From Phaeosaccion multiseriatum (taxonomy: Eukaryota; Ochrophyta, other classes): 64,000 nucleotides of DNA. Shown here in pieces: positions 39,410 through 52,079 of this stretch. The stretch lies in the NCBI GenBank assembly GCA_965112735.1, contig OZ218960.1, forward strand, positions 1,798,001 through 1,862,000. The letters are read 5' to 3'. Position numbers and translations under genes: made by a program. The notes under the pieces were generated by a model, which saw nothing but the letters and a program-made list of their open reading frames with translations, was not told the origin of the DNA and did not search any database. Position 1 is the first letter of the stretch. Each line of letters opens with the position of its first letter.

Positions 39410-41897
39410 ATGCGGCAAAAGAAAAGACCGATGAAGCTCCTGCTCCTGGTGTCGTCAGCCTGCACATTAGGAGTAGCAGAGAGAAGGGGAAGATTCCTTT
39501 CACCACCGCAGCCTCCAGGAGCGACGGGACATTCGATCGCCTTCATCAGCGGCAGTTCTCTTCGCCCTTCTCACACCGTGGACTCCTCACGACGAAAGCG
39601 CAAGCTTCACTTTCGTAAGCGGCCTGAGGAGGAAGCTTATGCAAGAGCTGAGCGGGATAAGAAGGAGGGGGTAATTCGAATAAGTTCTGGGGAAGAGAAG
39701 GACGAGGAGGGGGAGTCAGCCTTGCGTTTCCCTTCTTCTCTCGGGGACGGGCGGCGCTCACTCCTCCGGTGGTTGCGAGGCATCACAAACCCGAGGAACC
39801 TCCGGGGAACGCTGACCAAGGGAGACGTCGTGGTCCCAGTCATAGGTCCAAGGGATGGATGGGTAAGAGCCGGTCACTCTCCGTCTTTTTGCGAACGCAG
39901 AGAGCTCCCTCATCTCAACCTCCCCCCCCTCCTCTCCTCACGATGCAGTCGGACGTCAGGCAAAACATGTTCACACAAGGCGCGTACCCAGGAGTGGAGT
40001 ACCGAGTCTTGGACATTATCCTCTCGTCGAAAGGCAAGGGGGAGAAGGTGTTGCAGAGCGTACAGGACGCGCCGGAGGGGGCCTTGGCAAAAGGTGAGTT
40101 ATAAAAAATAACTGAAACCTTCCCCTTGATTTGTTTTACTTCTCTTCGTAAATGATTAAGGACTTTCCTGCCTACCCCCTCTTTCCTCTTCCCCCCCCCT
40201 CCTGCGTCTGCTGCTCTACTCACAGGCGAAGTGCTGCTGAGTATCCAACCCGTCTACCCCCTCATATCTCGACTGGAACGCGAATGGCCGGTCAGAATTG
40301 TGGCGCGAGATGTGCCTTTCTTCCTATCACCCTTCTCCTACAACGCCGCCACTGTGTATGCTGCTGTCAGCTTCAGCGCAACCCTGGGGCTTCTGGGGGC
40401 CGCGCTGAGCCAAGCCATCACCTTCTCGTACATTCCTAGGTATGGAGGGGAGGGACGGAGGGAGGGAGGGAAGGAGAGAAGGAAGTCACGCACCTGTTAC
40501 TGTGGGCTCTTACTGCCATTGTTGCCCTGTGGTACTCACTCGCTCGCTCACTCACTCTGCACTCACTTACTCACTCACTCACTCACTCACTCACTCACTC
40601 ACTCACTCACTCACTCACTCACTCACCCACTCACTCACTCACTCACTCACTCACTCACTCACTCACTCACTCACTCACTCACCCACTCACTCACCCCACT
40701 CACTGACTCACTCACTCACTCACTCACTCACTCACCCACCCACTCACTCACTCACTCACCCCACTCACTCACTCACTCACCCACTCGCTTCCCCGGACCT
40801 TCCATCCCCCATCCCCCCCCCCCCTGCAGCCACTCCATGGAGCCCTCCCTCCTTGTTGGAGATGTGGTTATCGTGGAGAAAGTGAGTAGGTCTCTCGTTT
40901 TGCGCCCAAATGATATCGTGTTCTTCCAGCCCCCGGAGGAGCTCAAGAATGTTGTGGCATCAATCGGCTCGACAACGGGCCCGTCCGCTACTGCCGCTTC
41001 CTCTTCCTCCTCGTCCTCCTTGTCCTCCTCCTCTTCCTCCTCCCCCTCCCCCTCCTCCCCCTCCTCTTCCTCCTCCTCCTCCTCCTCCCCTTCGAGAGGA
41101 CTGGGAGATCGGGATCTTTTCGTGAAGCGTGTGAGGGCCGTCAGTGGATCCGACTACAGCATCGACTCTGGGGGGCACGTCTCCGTGGGAGGCAAGGAGA
41201 TCACAAAACCCGCTGGGGTGGACGACAAGCTTCCAGGAGCCCTCATCACGTACGTTTACATAACATTTTGGTGCCGTCGTTGGTTGTCCTGTGATTCTTG
41301 TCGGCTAATGACTAGTTCGGTTCTGCAGGACCCCCGTTTTGTCATCAGCAGCAGGAGAGAAGACCCCCCCCCCCCCCTCTCAGAAGCCTCTCTTCTCTTC
41401 TGCGCCCCCCCCTCTCCCCTCTCTCTGCTGTACAGACGGATACGGCCCGTAGAGGACGGTACAGTACCGGCCGATAGCGTCCTGGTAAGTACTTTTTAGG
41501 TATCCTGTATTGTAAATCAATCCACCCCCTCTTTGACACCAGGTACGTGCATCCATCGACCCCCTCCCCTCTCTGCTACATCAACCCACCCTCTTTGTGA
41601 CACCACGAATAGCGTCACCCCCCCCCCTTTCTACATGTAGCCCGCATCGCCCCTCTACACCCCCCCTCCTGACCACACACACACACATATTTCTTGGGTT
41701 GATTGTCATCAGTAAAAAAATTTCCTCCTGACCACCCTCTCTGAATCCCGCCCTGCTGCTACGCAAACCAGGTCCTCGGAGATAACCCCCTGGTGAGCGT
41801 TGATTCGCGCGTTTGGGGTCTGCTACCCAAGGGCAACGTTGTTGGCCATCCGCTGCTCCGCGTGTACCCCCTTCAGCGCTTCGGTCCAATCAAATGA
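39410..41897 (+). CDS. Type I signal peptidase (thylakoid processing peptidase-like)
   Basis: Exons 39410-39862, 39949-40093, 40226-40439, 40830-41249, 41436-41484 and 41772-41897; all GT-AG and in phase, 468 aa. Starts with a hydrophobic leader (MKLLLLVSSACTLGVA) after a short basic stretch, consistent with secondary-plastid targeting. A membrane segment (AAVSFSATLGLLGAALSQAI) precedes box B, SHSMEPSLLVGD, with the catalytic Ser at about residue 273. Box D, DRDLFVKRVRAVSGSD, holds the general-base Lys at about 370. Box E is VLGDNPLVSVDSRVWGLLP. Family function: removes signal or thylakoid-transfer peptides on the trans side of a membrane. Oddity: a roughly 35-residue Ser/Pro low-complexity insertion (triplet repeat) between boxes B and D, where the family usually has a short loop. 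Confidence 0.92.
40545..40790. repeat. (TCAC)n tetranucleotide repeat in intron
   Basis: Fills most of the intron before exon 40830-41249 of signal peptidase I, with a few single-base variants. Confidence 0.95.
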
Positions 41898-42273
41898 GAA
41901 ATGACCGACCCGGGGCGAGGCAGGCGGACGAGCGGGCAGGCGGGCGGGCAGGGAGAAAGGGAGGAGGGGACGGGCCGTTGATACTTGATTGAGCGGAGCC
42001 GCTGGGAGGGGGAGACGGACGCCAACCGCTATTGACGACAAGGCACAGTGTGTTGCAAAGAGAAAGAGAGAGAGAGCGCTCTGGATGAAACGTGTATTTT
42101 TACAAAGCAACTTTGACAGCTATTTACATGAATGTACTTCTTTCAAAAAGGTTTGGCTTGAAAGTGAGCGAGGGGGTCCCTGCTGCGCCGCTATTGGCAG
42201 CACACAACATCCCTTCCTCTTATTCACCTTCCCTCTCGGCACTTCACACTCCTTCTTCCTTCATCCGACGGTT
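41898..42273. other. Tail-to-tail intergenic region
   Basis: 3' flanks of signal peptidase I (+) and ATG8 (-). No gene seen. Confidence 0.5.
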
Positions 42274-43875
42274 TCATCCGAAGGTGCTCTCTCCGCTGTA
42301 CGTGACATACAGGAAGCCGTCCTCGTCTGGGAAGTGAGTGCGTTCAGTGAGCGTAAAAACAGAGAGAAGGAGGTAGAGAGAGACAAGAATGAGGGAAAGA
42401 GAGAGACGAAGAGAGAGGGAGAGAAACACGACGGAGATTGAGAGAAGTGTATCCGTCAGGAGGGGGGAGGGGGGGGGCACAAGAAAGAAGGGGGTAACGG
42501 GCGGCTGGGACGGTACAAAAATTGCAGCACCTTCTCATGCAATTCACTTTTTCTCACTCCCCCTCTCTGTCTCACGCTTTGTGCCCATCCTCCGTCCGTC
42601 AATCACTCCCTTCCTCCCTTCCTTCCTCCCTCACTCACCCTTGTGCTCCTCGTAAACCGTACTCAGTAAAGCGTTGGTGGTGGGCACTTGGTTGTTGACG
42701 AAGATGAAGATGGCCCTCTCGCTGGGCAGCTGGATGCGCTTACGAATCACATACATGAACTGAGATGGGAGGAGAGCCGCACAGTCGCAATCAGATACAG
42801 AAATAGACACAAGATAAAGAACTAACACAGGACAGGCAGACGCTGGTCAGCACTGCTTTAGATGAGATCGCAGCAAGCACAGCACCCGACCTGCAATCCA
42901 TGCTCGGAAGTGGAGAGAACGGGGCCGAAAGGGGGAAGAAGTAAAAACCCAGAGAGCCACCACCACCGTCGTCATCACCATCATCACCAGTTGCAGAAGC
43001 AAGCAGCGGTGGCATGTGTGGGGCCTTGGGGGCGAAAAGTAGGACGCACGCACACACCGACACGCACGCACCTGTCCCACGGTGAGGTCCACAGGGACGA
43101 GGTACTTCTTCTTGTCCACGTCGGGTACGTCTGAGCGGTCGTCCGCCTTCTCGCAGATGACCTGCTCGTGCGGTGGAGGAGGGCGGAGGGCAGGGGAGCG
43201 CAAGAGCAGCAGCCAAGACGGGAGGGGGGGTGGGTGGCGAGAGAGGTGGTGAGAGAGATGAGAGCCGCTTTTCCTTCACTTCCAGGGTGCTGTGCGGCAC
43301 GGCGGGGCTTCGTTTCGAGCAGAGCGCACACACGTTCCCTCATGGAGACAGAGAGACAAAGCCCCGTTCGAATACCAAACTCGGGTCCTTTGCTTCCAGC
43401 ATCGCCATCCCGTTTAAAAAACAAACAAACTACATGCCTCCCTCCCCCTGAGATCCCTTCAGTGGGAGTCGACTTGTCGCTGATCGGTAACAGAGACGGT
43501 GTCAAGCTTTCCTATCATCCTGGACAGTGTGAGTCAGGCCCATCGGATTTGAGTTGCTCTGAGTTGAGGCCCCTTCCGAGAAGAAAACCAGTTCGCCATC
43601 CCAGCTCTCTTACTTTCTCTCAGGCATTTCTCATCCCCTTCTCTTCCCCTCACGTTGTCTCACACTCTCTTGTAAGCTCGGAACAGTAACCTTTCTTGAA
43701 AGTTGAAGGTTGAAACTCTGACTATCTTGAGCCGCCCCTCTCTCCACCCCCCCCCTCCTCTCGCCAAACGTACCGGTATGCGATCCGGGTACTTCGCTCG
43801 GATCCTCTCGCTCTCGCTCTTCCTCTTCACCAGAGGGTGCTCGCTCTTGAATGCGCCGCTCTTGGACCGAGCCAT
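42274..43875 (-). CDS. ATG8: Autophagy ubiquitin-like protein ATG8
   Basis: Four exons right to left: 43774-43875, 43072-43161, 42639-42759 and 42274-42326; phases agree, 121 aa. Reads [33 protein letters not shown], then [51 protein letters not shown] and [17 protein letters not shown]. This is a full-length, highly conserved ATG8/GABARAP-type protein. Known role: conjugation through its C-terminal Gly to phosphatidylethanolamine on the autophagosome membrane by ATG7, ATG3 and ATG12-5. The stop codon follows that Gly directly, so no C-terminal extension needs trimming by ATG4 before lipidation. Shares a 275-bp upstream region with the DDX27 gene. Confidence 0.97.
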
Positions 43876-44150
43876 CGTCACCGCTTTCTTACTTCTCTGG
43901 TGCTGCTCCGCAGGCCTTTGAAGCGGGCCTCTTAGGATAACAGAACAGAACCACACCCCTCACTCTACCACCAAATCAAGCAAGGCCGCAATGCGTCTCT
44001 CCCTCTGTCTTGCGTAAATCAAAAGAACGTTATTGGAAAGAACCAGGAACCTGAAACTCACACTCTCACGACAAGCTGAAACCGGACACTTTTTGCCTTT
44101 TTGGCGGCCCTGGACACACAAAAACTGTAGCTCTTCCCCATCGTGACAAC
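43876..44150. promoter_or_regulatory. Head-to-head intergenic region
   Basis: 275 bp between the ATG8 start (43875, minus) and the DDX27 start (44151, plus). No clear TATA element was seen. Confidence 0.4.
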
Positions 44151-44733
44151 ATGGGGTCTCGCCTGCGCCCCATGACCATAGAGTCTGATGATGAGGTAGA
44201 GATCGAACAGGATTCGGACGAAGAGAAGGACGGCCAGCAGCAGCCACCGCAGAAGGCGAAGCCTCTATTGAAGGGCCGACAACTCGAGGAGGAGAAGGAG
44301 AAGAAGAGGAAGAAGAAGAAGAAGAATGACGAGGAGGACGGCGAAGAAGTCGAGGACGTGGACAGGAGCTTCGTGTTTGACGGCGATGCCGTGAGCCAGC
44401 CGGGCGGGCTGGTGCTGGGAGGAGGCCTAGCAGCAGCCGCAGGTGGCGACAGCGATGGCGGGGACAGTGGGAGCAGGGGATGGGACTTCAAAAGTAAGTC
44501 GACAGGCCTGTGTCTATCCTGTACATGGTTGCAGTGAAAGTGAATGAAGCCTTTTCCTCCGTATCCAAGGACGAAGATCGAAGGTCTGCTCTTGTGTGTC
44601 GATCAGTGTAGAGGCTTACAGCACCAATGCTTGCGCCGCGCTTGCCCCAAATTCCCTGCTGGGACAGCAGAAAGAGCCCCCGCCTATTCTTCCTCCGTGA
44701 TCTTCACCTGCCCTCCTCCCTCCTTGCTCGTTG

Positions 44734-44769
<36 letters not shown>

Positions 44770-46678
44770 GTCTCTTTGGTAGGCGCTATCCAGAAGTTGG
44801 CGGCGCAAGACCCGCGAAGGTCCCAAACGGCACGGGCGATGGACGAGCGAATCGCGGCCAAGCGGACTGAGATGCTCAAGGTGCGCAAGGCGGACAAGAA
44901 AAGGGCCCGAAAGGAGAAGGAAGGGCAGGAGCAGGCTTCGAAGGTCGGCAAGGCAGGCAAGACAGCCAAGAAGGAGGACAAGGAAGAGGAGGACGAGGAG
45001 GACGAGGAGGATAGCGAAGACGAGGATAGTGGCGGTGGAGAGAGTGACGGTGGAGATTCGGACGGCGGTGGTGATGACGCCACCACGAAGAAGAAGAACA
45101 AGAAGAAGAAGAAGAAGAAGAAGAAGAAGAAGAAGGGTGTTGTTTTGACTGGGAAAGTGGCAGCGTTGTCGGACGAGGAGGACGACGACGAAGAGGAGAT
45201 GGAGGAGGGTAGTGATGACGATGAAGATGATGATGATGAGGAGGAGGAGGAGGAGGAGGAAGAAAATGAAAAAGAAGAGAAGGAGGAGGAGGAGGAGGAG
45301 GAGGAGGAGGAGGAGGAGGAGGACAGCGATGAAAGTGATGACAGCAGCGATGATGGAGGAGAGCTCGAAGACGACACCATCCGAGACTTGACTGCGCTGA
45401 CGTTACTCAAGGGCAACAGAGCGAAGAAGGCCCTCGCCACACAGGCGGAGGAGGAGGACGACGCATCGGTACAGGACGATGGAGAGACGAGCAGCGACGA
45501 CGATGGCAGTGATGAGGAGGGTGGCAGTGTTGAGGAGGAGGAAGGGGGAGGAGGAGGAGGAGGAGGAGGAGGAGGAGGAGGAGCAGGAGGAGGAAAGGGC
45601 GAGCGAAAACGCGGCCGCAACAGCAGCAAGAGCGAGACAACAACAACAACAGCGGGTGGGCAGCAGCAGCAACAGCAGCAGGATGAGGCAATGACGGAGG
45701 AGGAGACTATCGAGGCAGCAAAGGCCGCTGCTTTCTTCGAGGAAGGCGCCGCGGAGGGGGACCAGTTGGTGGTACAGCAGCAGCAGTTTCACAGCCTCAA
45801 CCTCAGTAGGCCGCTGCTCAAGGCAGTGGAGGCCATGGGCTTCGTCACGCCCACCCCCATCCAGGTAAGGTATAGCGATTAGTGGTACAGCGAATGGTGC
45901 TACAGCGAGTGGTGTGACAGCGGGTGGTGTGACAGCGAGTGGTTCTACAGCGACTAGTGGGAAAGTGGTTGGTGGTATAGCGAGTGGTGGTACGGTGTTT
46001 AGTGCTACACTATTTAGTGGTGGTACAGCGAGGGGTGGTACGGTGTTTAGTGCTACACAATTTAGTGGTGAAGTGGTTGGTGGTACATGGAGGGGTGGTA
46101 AAGCGCGAGGGGAAGACGAGCAGGCGTGGAGTGCAGGTGATACCGTAGGCCCTGACACTTCCCGTTGTCATCATCATCATCGTCGTCGTCCTGCCCCCAC
46201 CCCTGCTCTTCACCCTTTGCCCCACTTGTGGACCACCCTTCTTGCGGGCCGTACATCGTTGGTTCTCTGTCCTGTACCATCCACTCTTTCTCGCCAGGCT
46301 AAGGCCATCCCCTATGCTCTAGCGGGCAGAGATGTGTGTGCCAGTGCGACAACAGGTAAGGAGCGAGCGAGGGAGGGAGGGGGGGAGGGAAAGAGAGAGA
46401 GATGGAGGGAGGGAGGGAGGGAGGGAGGGAGGGAGCAGAGAGGGAAGGATGGAGGGAGGGAGGAAGGGAATGTTCGGGCATCTTGATGTGGTGTGAGTAG
46501 TCAGTTGCGTTTGTGCGTGCGTGCGTGTCTGTGTATAAATACACTTTGAGTGGTACGGGTTTGACCTGGAATGCGCCAAATCCGTTTGACCTAAAGCACT
46601 CGCACACATGCATCCATCTATCCATCTAAATGCATGTATCCATCCATCTCTCACTCTCTCTATGGCCCTGCAACCAAC

Positions 46679-46720
<42 letters not shown>

Positions 46721-49700
46721 AAGCGGCAAGACCGCCGCCTTTCTCCTGCCCATTCTTGAGCGCCTCTTGTACCGACCCGTGGGAGCCGAAGTCACTCGAG
46801 TCCTCATCGTCACCCCCACCAGAGAGTTGGCAGTACAGATACACAGCATGTGTGGGGCTTTGTCGCAGTACGTGCCGCATGTCACGTGCTGCCTCATCAC
46901 GGGGGGCAACAAAAACATCAAGGTAGGGAAGGTCGGGAGGGAATGGGGATGTGGAGGCGCTAGTTCCTAGAGGGTCAGGCGCTTTCCATCTGTCGACGTC
47001 TATCTGCTCCTACTACCCCTATTCAGTGCACGGGCGTCGTTCACTCCTTCCCACCATTTCCTTTCCTTCCCTTCGCTCTTCCCTCCTCCCCCCTCTTGCT
47101 GGTGCATCTCTTCTCCTCTGCCTGCCTCTGTTATCCGATCCTCATTGCCCATATGACTGCCTTTGTTATCCGATCCTCCCTGCCCATATGACTGCATCAG
47201 CACCAAGAGGTGGAGCTGAGGAACAAGCCTGACATCGTGGTGTGCACGCCAGGAAGGTGGGTCAATGGGTTGGCAGTTTTTAGTTCCAAGTCTGCTAAAA
47301 GGAAAGTAGACCTCACAATAGAAGAAGAAGAATAGAAGAACCGATTCAGTCAGAAGACCGATACCCATATGCCCATGGCCGGGTATGGCCACGTGTAGGC
47401 GGTTCATGCCGGATGGAGCGTAGTCAGATGTGTAGTAAAAGGCTCTTCTTTTCTTCCCTCTTAACCTTGTTTGGCCTCTGCTCTCTCTCTTTTGCCTGTG
47501 CACCTTTGCGACGCCCTTTGCCCCGCCCCCTTTCCCCCTTCCTTTCTGCTTGGCCCCTCCTCAAACACTCACAGGATGGTGGACCATATCACCAACTCTG
47601 CCAGTGTGCACATGCAGGACGTGGAGATTCTCGTAATGGATGAGGCAGACAGGTAGGCGGGAGAAGGCAGAGAGAGAGAGAGAGAGGTGGGAGGAGAGAA
47701 AGAAAAAGGGCACATTCCTGACTTACTGATGTACTACACTTCCGACTTGCGGACTTGCTGACTTACTACACACAGACTCTTGGAGCTGGGTTTCCAGGAC
47801 GAGGTGGAGGAGGTGGTCCGCAGCTGTCCCAAGGGCAAACAAACCATGCTCTTCTCGGCCACTATGAACACGAAGGTATGTCCTGACTCTGACCTTGACT
47901 GTTGCTGCTGCTCCTGCCGCTGGTTCACCACCTGCTCCTGCTCCTCCTTTGTCTTGCTCCCTTGTTCTCTTGCTCTCCTCTCCTCTCCTGTCCTCTCCTC
48001 TCTTCGTAAGGTTGACGATCTCGTGAAACTGTCACTGAACCGCCCCGTTAGAGTCAAGGCTGACCCCGAAAACAAGGTGGCGGCACGGCTTGTGCAGGTA
48101 CGAGGGTAGAAGAGTAGAGGGCAGAGGGCGTAGCTTATGTCACTGAAAGAAAGGAAGTCACAGTTGGCAGGTGGGGTGGTGTGTCTGACTGTCAGTGAGT
48201 ACTGCGACTTTGTGATTGAGGTATCTGCTGCTGCTCTTGCGGTGGGACTCGGCACAGAACGTGTTTCTCCCTTTGTCTTTTGTGCTTCATCGTCAGTATC
48301 TTGTCCTTGTCCTTCTCCTCCACCCTCCTCTTCCTCCTCCTCCTCCTCCTCCTCACACACAAACTTTTAGTTCCTAAGGTGAGACCCTTTTTTTGTTTGA
48401 AGTGCAAAAATTCCCTCCTCCTCCTCCCTCTCCCCCCCCCCCTCCCAACCACAGGAGTTCATCCGCGTCCGCTCCACCCGAGAGACGGATCGAGAGGCCA
48501 TTCTCTTGGCCCTCTTGCAACGCACCTTCACCTCCAAGACCATCGTCTTCTTCGACACCAAGGTGCAGGCACACAGGGCCATGCTTCTACTCGGACTGTC
48601 CGGCTTGAAAGCGGCGGGTGAGTAGTGAGCAAGGAAGGGGAGGGGGGGGGGGGGGGGGTTGAAGACGAGGGAGCGAGTGATTGATGCGGTTAGGGCCGAA
48701 TGGCAAGAAGTTGGCCTTTGCCACGCTTCCTTTGATAAGCAAACACATTAAAAAGAGAAGCCCTGACTGGCGGGCTGCTCCTCCCCCTCCTTGCTTTGCA
48801 GAGATCCAAGGTAACCTGACCATGACCCAGCGCCTGGAGGCCCTTCACCGCTTCAAGACGGGGGAGGTGGACATCCTCGTGGCCACAGACCTTGCCTCGA
48901 GGGGACTTGACGTGACCAACGTACACACGGTGAGGACGTGAGATAAGAGAGAGAGAGAGAGAGAGCGGAGATGGAAGAGAGACAGAGAGAGAGTGGAGTC
49001 TGAACTCGCCCCCCCTCCCCTCTCGCCTCCCCCGTCCCCCCCCTCCCAAGGTTATCAATTTCGAGATGCCTCGTACCCGTGACAGTTACATCCATCGCGT
49101 GGGCCGTACCGCTCGAGCGGGGTGCACGGGAAGGGCGGTTACTCTCGTTGGGGAGCAGCGCAGGGTCATTATGAAGGAGGTATGGAGGGAAACGTTAACG
49201 GGGCGTAACGGATAGGAACGGAGTGCGTATTGAAACGAGTGACCTAACGGATAGGAACGGAGTGCGTGTTGAAACGAGTGACCTGACGGACGGCCGGCTC
49301 GCGTGACCGTGTTTCCTCGATGTTGTGTTTCCTCTCAAGCCTCCCACCCCCCTTAACCCCTCCCCTCCCCCGTTCTTCCCCTCGACCGCTCTCCCTCCGT
49401 CTCTTGCCTTTCTCTGCCTATCCGTCTACTGTGAATGTCTATCTGTCCTTTATGCCTGTGTAACCGTACGCCTCTTGTCTGTCTGCCTGCCCATATGCCT
49501 CTGTCTGTCTGCCTGCCTGCCCACATGCCTACCTGTGTCTACCTACCTGCAGGTGCTCAAGACCAACCCCGGGGGTGCTCTCGCGGAGATTGCGAGTCGC
49601 AAGGTGCCCCAGGGGGTCATCGACTTGTTCCGCAGCAAGGTGGAAGGAATGGAGACAAGGGTGGTGGAGCTGTTGAGGGAGGAGAGGGTGAGTGTGTGTG

Positions 49701-49854
49701 TGCGTGTGCGTGTGTGTGCGTGCGTGCTTATGTATGTCCGTGTATGTCCGTGTGTGTGTGAGGGTAGTGGATTGCTTGCTTGCTTGCGTGCTTTTGCTTG
49801 TGTGACTAATGTAACGTTACTTGAATGTTGATAACAACAACAACAACAACAACC

Positions 49855-49903
<49 letters not shown>

Positions 49904-51239
49904 CCACAACAACCACCACCACCACCACCACCACCACAACAACAACAACAACAACAACAACAGCTAGAGAGAGAGATTCGCTTGGCGGAGATGGAGGCGG
50001 GCAAGACCGCGAATGTGATGCAACACAAGGATGAAATCATGGCTAGGCCTGCGAGGGCGTGGATCATGAGCGAGGGGCAGAAGAAGTCCATTGCAGATGC
50101 CTCTAAAGCCGCGGCCTTGGGGGGCGGCGCGGCGGCGGGGAAGGAGGGAGGGAAGGAGGAGGGGGGGGCGACCGCAGACAGTGGCAAGGTGAGCGCGGGA
50201 CGGGGGTAGGTGGGTGGGTGATTGAGTGGGTGGGTGGGTGAGTGGGTGGGTGGGTGGGATCAGTGAGCGAGTGAGTATTGCGTGCGCGAGTGAGTGAGTG
50301 CGTGAGTGAGAGTGCGACTGAGAGGGAGAGAGGGAGTGATTGAATGAGGGAGTATGTGAGTGAGTGAGTGAGTGAGTGGCCTCTATTGGGCAAGGAGCGA
50401 GGAGCTGCTGACTCATCCGACCTCCCCCCCCCCCCCCACCTCCACCAGGGCAAGGAGAAGAAGGAGCATCGACTAAGTAGGAAGAAGCGGCGGCGGCAAG
50501 AGGCGCTCGACGCAATGAAGGCCGAGGCGGAAGGTGAGTGAGCTGTGCGAGAAGAGGGGAGGGGAAGGGGAAGGGTCTCCTTCTCCTCCTCCTCCTCCTC
50601 CTCCTCCTCCTTCTCCTCCTCCTCCCCCTCCCCCTCCTCCTCTGCTCGCAGAGCTCGGGAGTGCAGACACTGCCCCTGGTCTGTGGGGCCTTCAAATCCC
50701 TGACTCTCTTCACCCTCTGACCCTGACCCCAATCTACGCTACCCAATCAACACTACACAGAGGACGGCGAGGACGCCATGACGGAGGGTGCGTGGAAGAG
50801 ACTCGCCAAGAAGTCGCGCAAAGACGAGCAATCGACGCAGAAGGAGGCGCGCGACAGACCCGTGGGTACGGCGAGGGGTATCAAACGTAGCGTCAATATC
50901 GGGTGAGTTGGGGCCACCTGAGTATGGTAGTCTTTTCCCCTTCTTCTCTCCCTCTTTCTCTCCGACTCTCTCTCTCACTCTCTCTGTGTCTCGCTCTCTC
51001 TCTCCCCTCTCTCTCTCTCCCACCCTCTCTCCACTCTCTCTATCCCACTCTGTCCCACTCTCTCCCCCTCTCCGTCTCTCTCTGTGTGTCTCTTTCTCCC
51101 TTTCTCTCTTCCCCACTCACACACACACTCTTTTCCTCCCCGCTCTCGTCTCTTCTTCTCCATGCACACACGCAGCTCTCTCTTCGACTTCGACCTCGCC
51201 GATGCGAGAAGGTCCAAAACCGCGGAGGGGGGAGCAGGA

Positions 51240-51270
<31 letters not shown>

Positions 51271-51433
51271 GAGGGGGGGGGGAAGAGATAACTTTGCGAA
51301 ACGCGGCAAAAAGAAGGGGGCAGAGGAGTACGCTTTTACGGAGTTCGACCCCAACAAGAAGCTTCGCCGACAGGGCAAGAAGGGGTCTAACTCCTTCAAA
51401 TCGAAGCAGAAATTCAAGAGGAGGAAGAAATAA
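44151..51433 (+). CDS. DDX27: DEAD-box RNA helicase, DDX27/Drs1 family
   Basis: Exons: 44151-44493, 44783-45864, 46298-46355, 46720-46922, 47201-47256, 47575-47652, 47776-47875, 48011-48097, 48455-48617, 48802-48929, 49051-49179, 49553-49687, 49964-50188, 50449-50533, 50761-50902, then a final exon from about 51176 to TAA at 51431. The long acidic and Lys-rich N-terminus (Lys, Glu and Asp runs) is typical of Drs1 proteins. Helicase motifs: Q motif [29 protein letters not shown], Ia PTRELA, Ib TPGR, II DEAD in [42 protein letters not shown]. Known role: nucleolar 60S ribosome assembly. The C-terminus ends in a basic tail ([11 protein letters not shown]). In the final exon the expected frame and the frame of the tail differ by one base across G-rich runs. 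Confidence 0.93.
46682..46719. repeat. (CA)n repeat ending at a splice acceptor
   Basis: The last CAG of the dinucleotide repeat forms the 3' splice site of the exon coding the SGKT part of helicase motif I. Confidence 0.9.
49829..49963. repeat. (ACA)n triplet repeat ending at a splice acceptor
   Basis: Triplet repeat with ACC interruptions. Its final CAG is the acceptor of exon 49964-50188 of DDX27, giving a 3' splice site with no pyrimidine tract. Confidence 0.85.
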
Positions 51434-51474
51434 ACGATACGGAGGGGGGGGGGATGGCAGTGGATGCGACGAAA

Positions 51475-51690
51475 GAGGAGGATGACGGGGGGGGGGGGAG
51501 GAGATGGGGGAAGAGGAGGAGATGGAAGGAGAGGAGGAGGAGGAGGAGGAGGAGGAGGAGGAGGAGGAGGAGGAGGAGGAGGAGGAGGAGGAGGAGGAGG
51601 AGGAGGAGGGGGAGGAGGAGGAGGAGGAAGAGGAGGGCAGGGAGGGGGGAGGAGGAGGGCAGGAAGGGGGGAGGAGAAGGGCGGGGGGGC
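51475..51690. repeat. (GGA)n purine tract, 3' flank of DDX27
   Basis: GGA triplets with G homopolymers, directly after the DDX27 stop codon. The region from here to 52079 holds only this repeat and 3' flanks. Confidence 0.9.
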
Positions 51691-52079
51691 AAGCGATAGA
51701 CCCAAGTAGGCTCCTTCTCTGCTATTGTTATGCGCTGTGACTCACATCATCCATCGCAAGATGGAAACTTAAGTAACGCAATATACGGGAGATGATGATA
51801 TGACGGCGTGCGGTTTGAGTGATTGTCTACGGTGAAGGCCACGCCACCATGCGGACCGATCAACAGCTGGTGGGAGCAGTGTCATGGCATGCCCTCTCCC
51901 TACGTCATCCTTGATTGGCCTCGAACAGAAGATCACGGTAAAGCCAGTTCAGCACGTGCTCCTGAAAGCCCAACAAAACGGACTGCCTGTGGTATGGAAT
52001 GAAGGTTTGTCGATTAGTGTTAAGGAGCTTCGGAGGGTGGGACGGGCCTGCCATGCTCCCCACTCTGACACTCTCCGAC

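Noticed and set aside
40545-40790. Regular repeats that might suggest a CRISPR array
   Set aside because: Four-base microsatellites without spacers in a eukaryotic intron. No repeat-spacer structure exists anywhere in the window.
47586-47596. ATATCACCAAC in DDX27 as a member of the 11-bp word family
   Set aside because: It encodes the conserved helicase stretch DHITNS, so similarity is likely chance.
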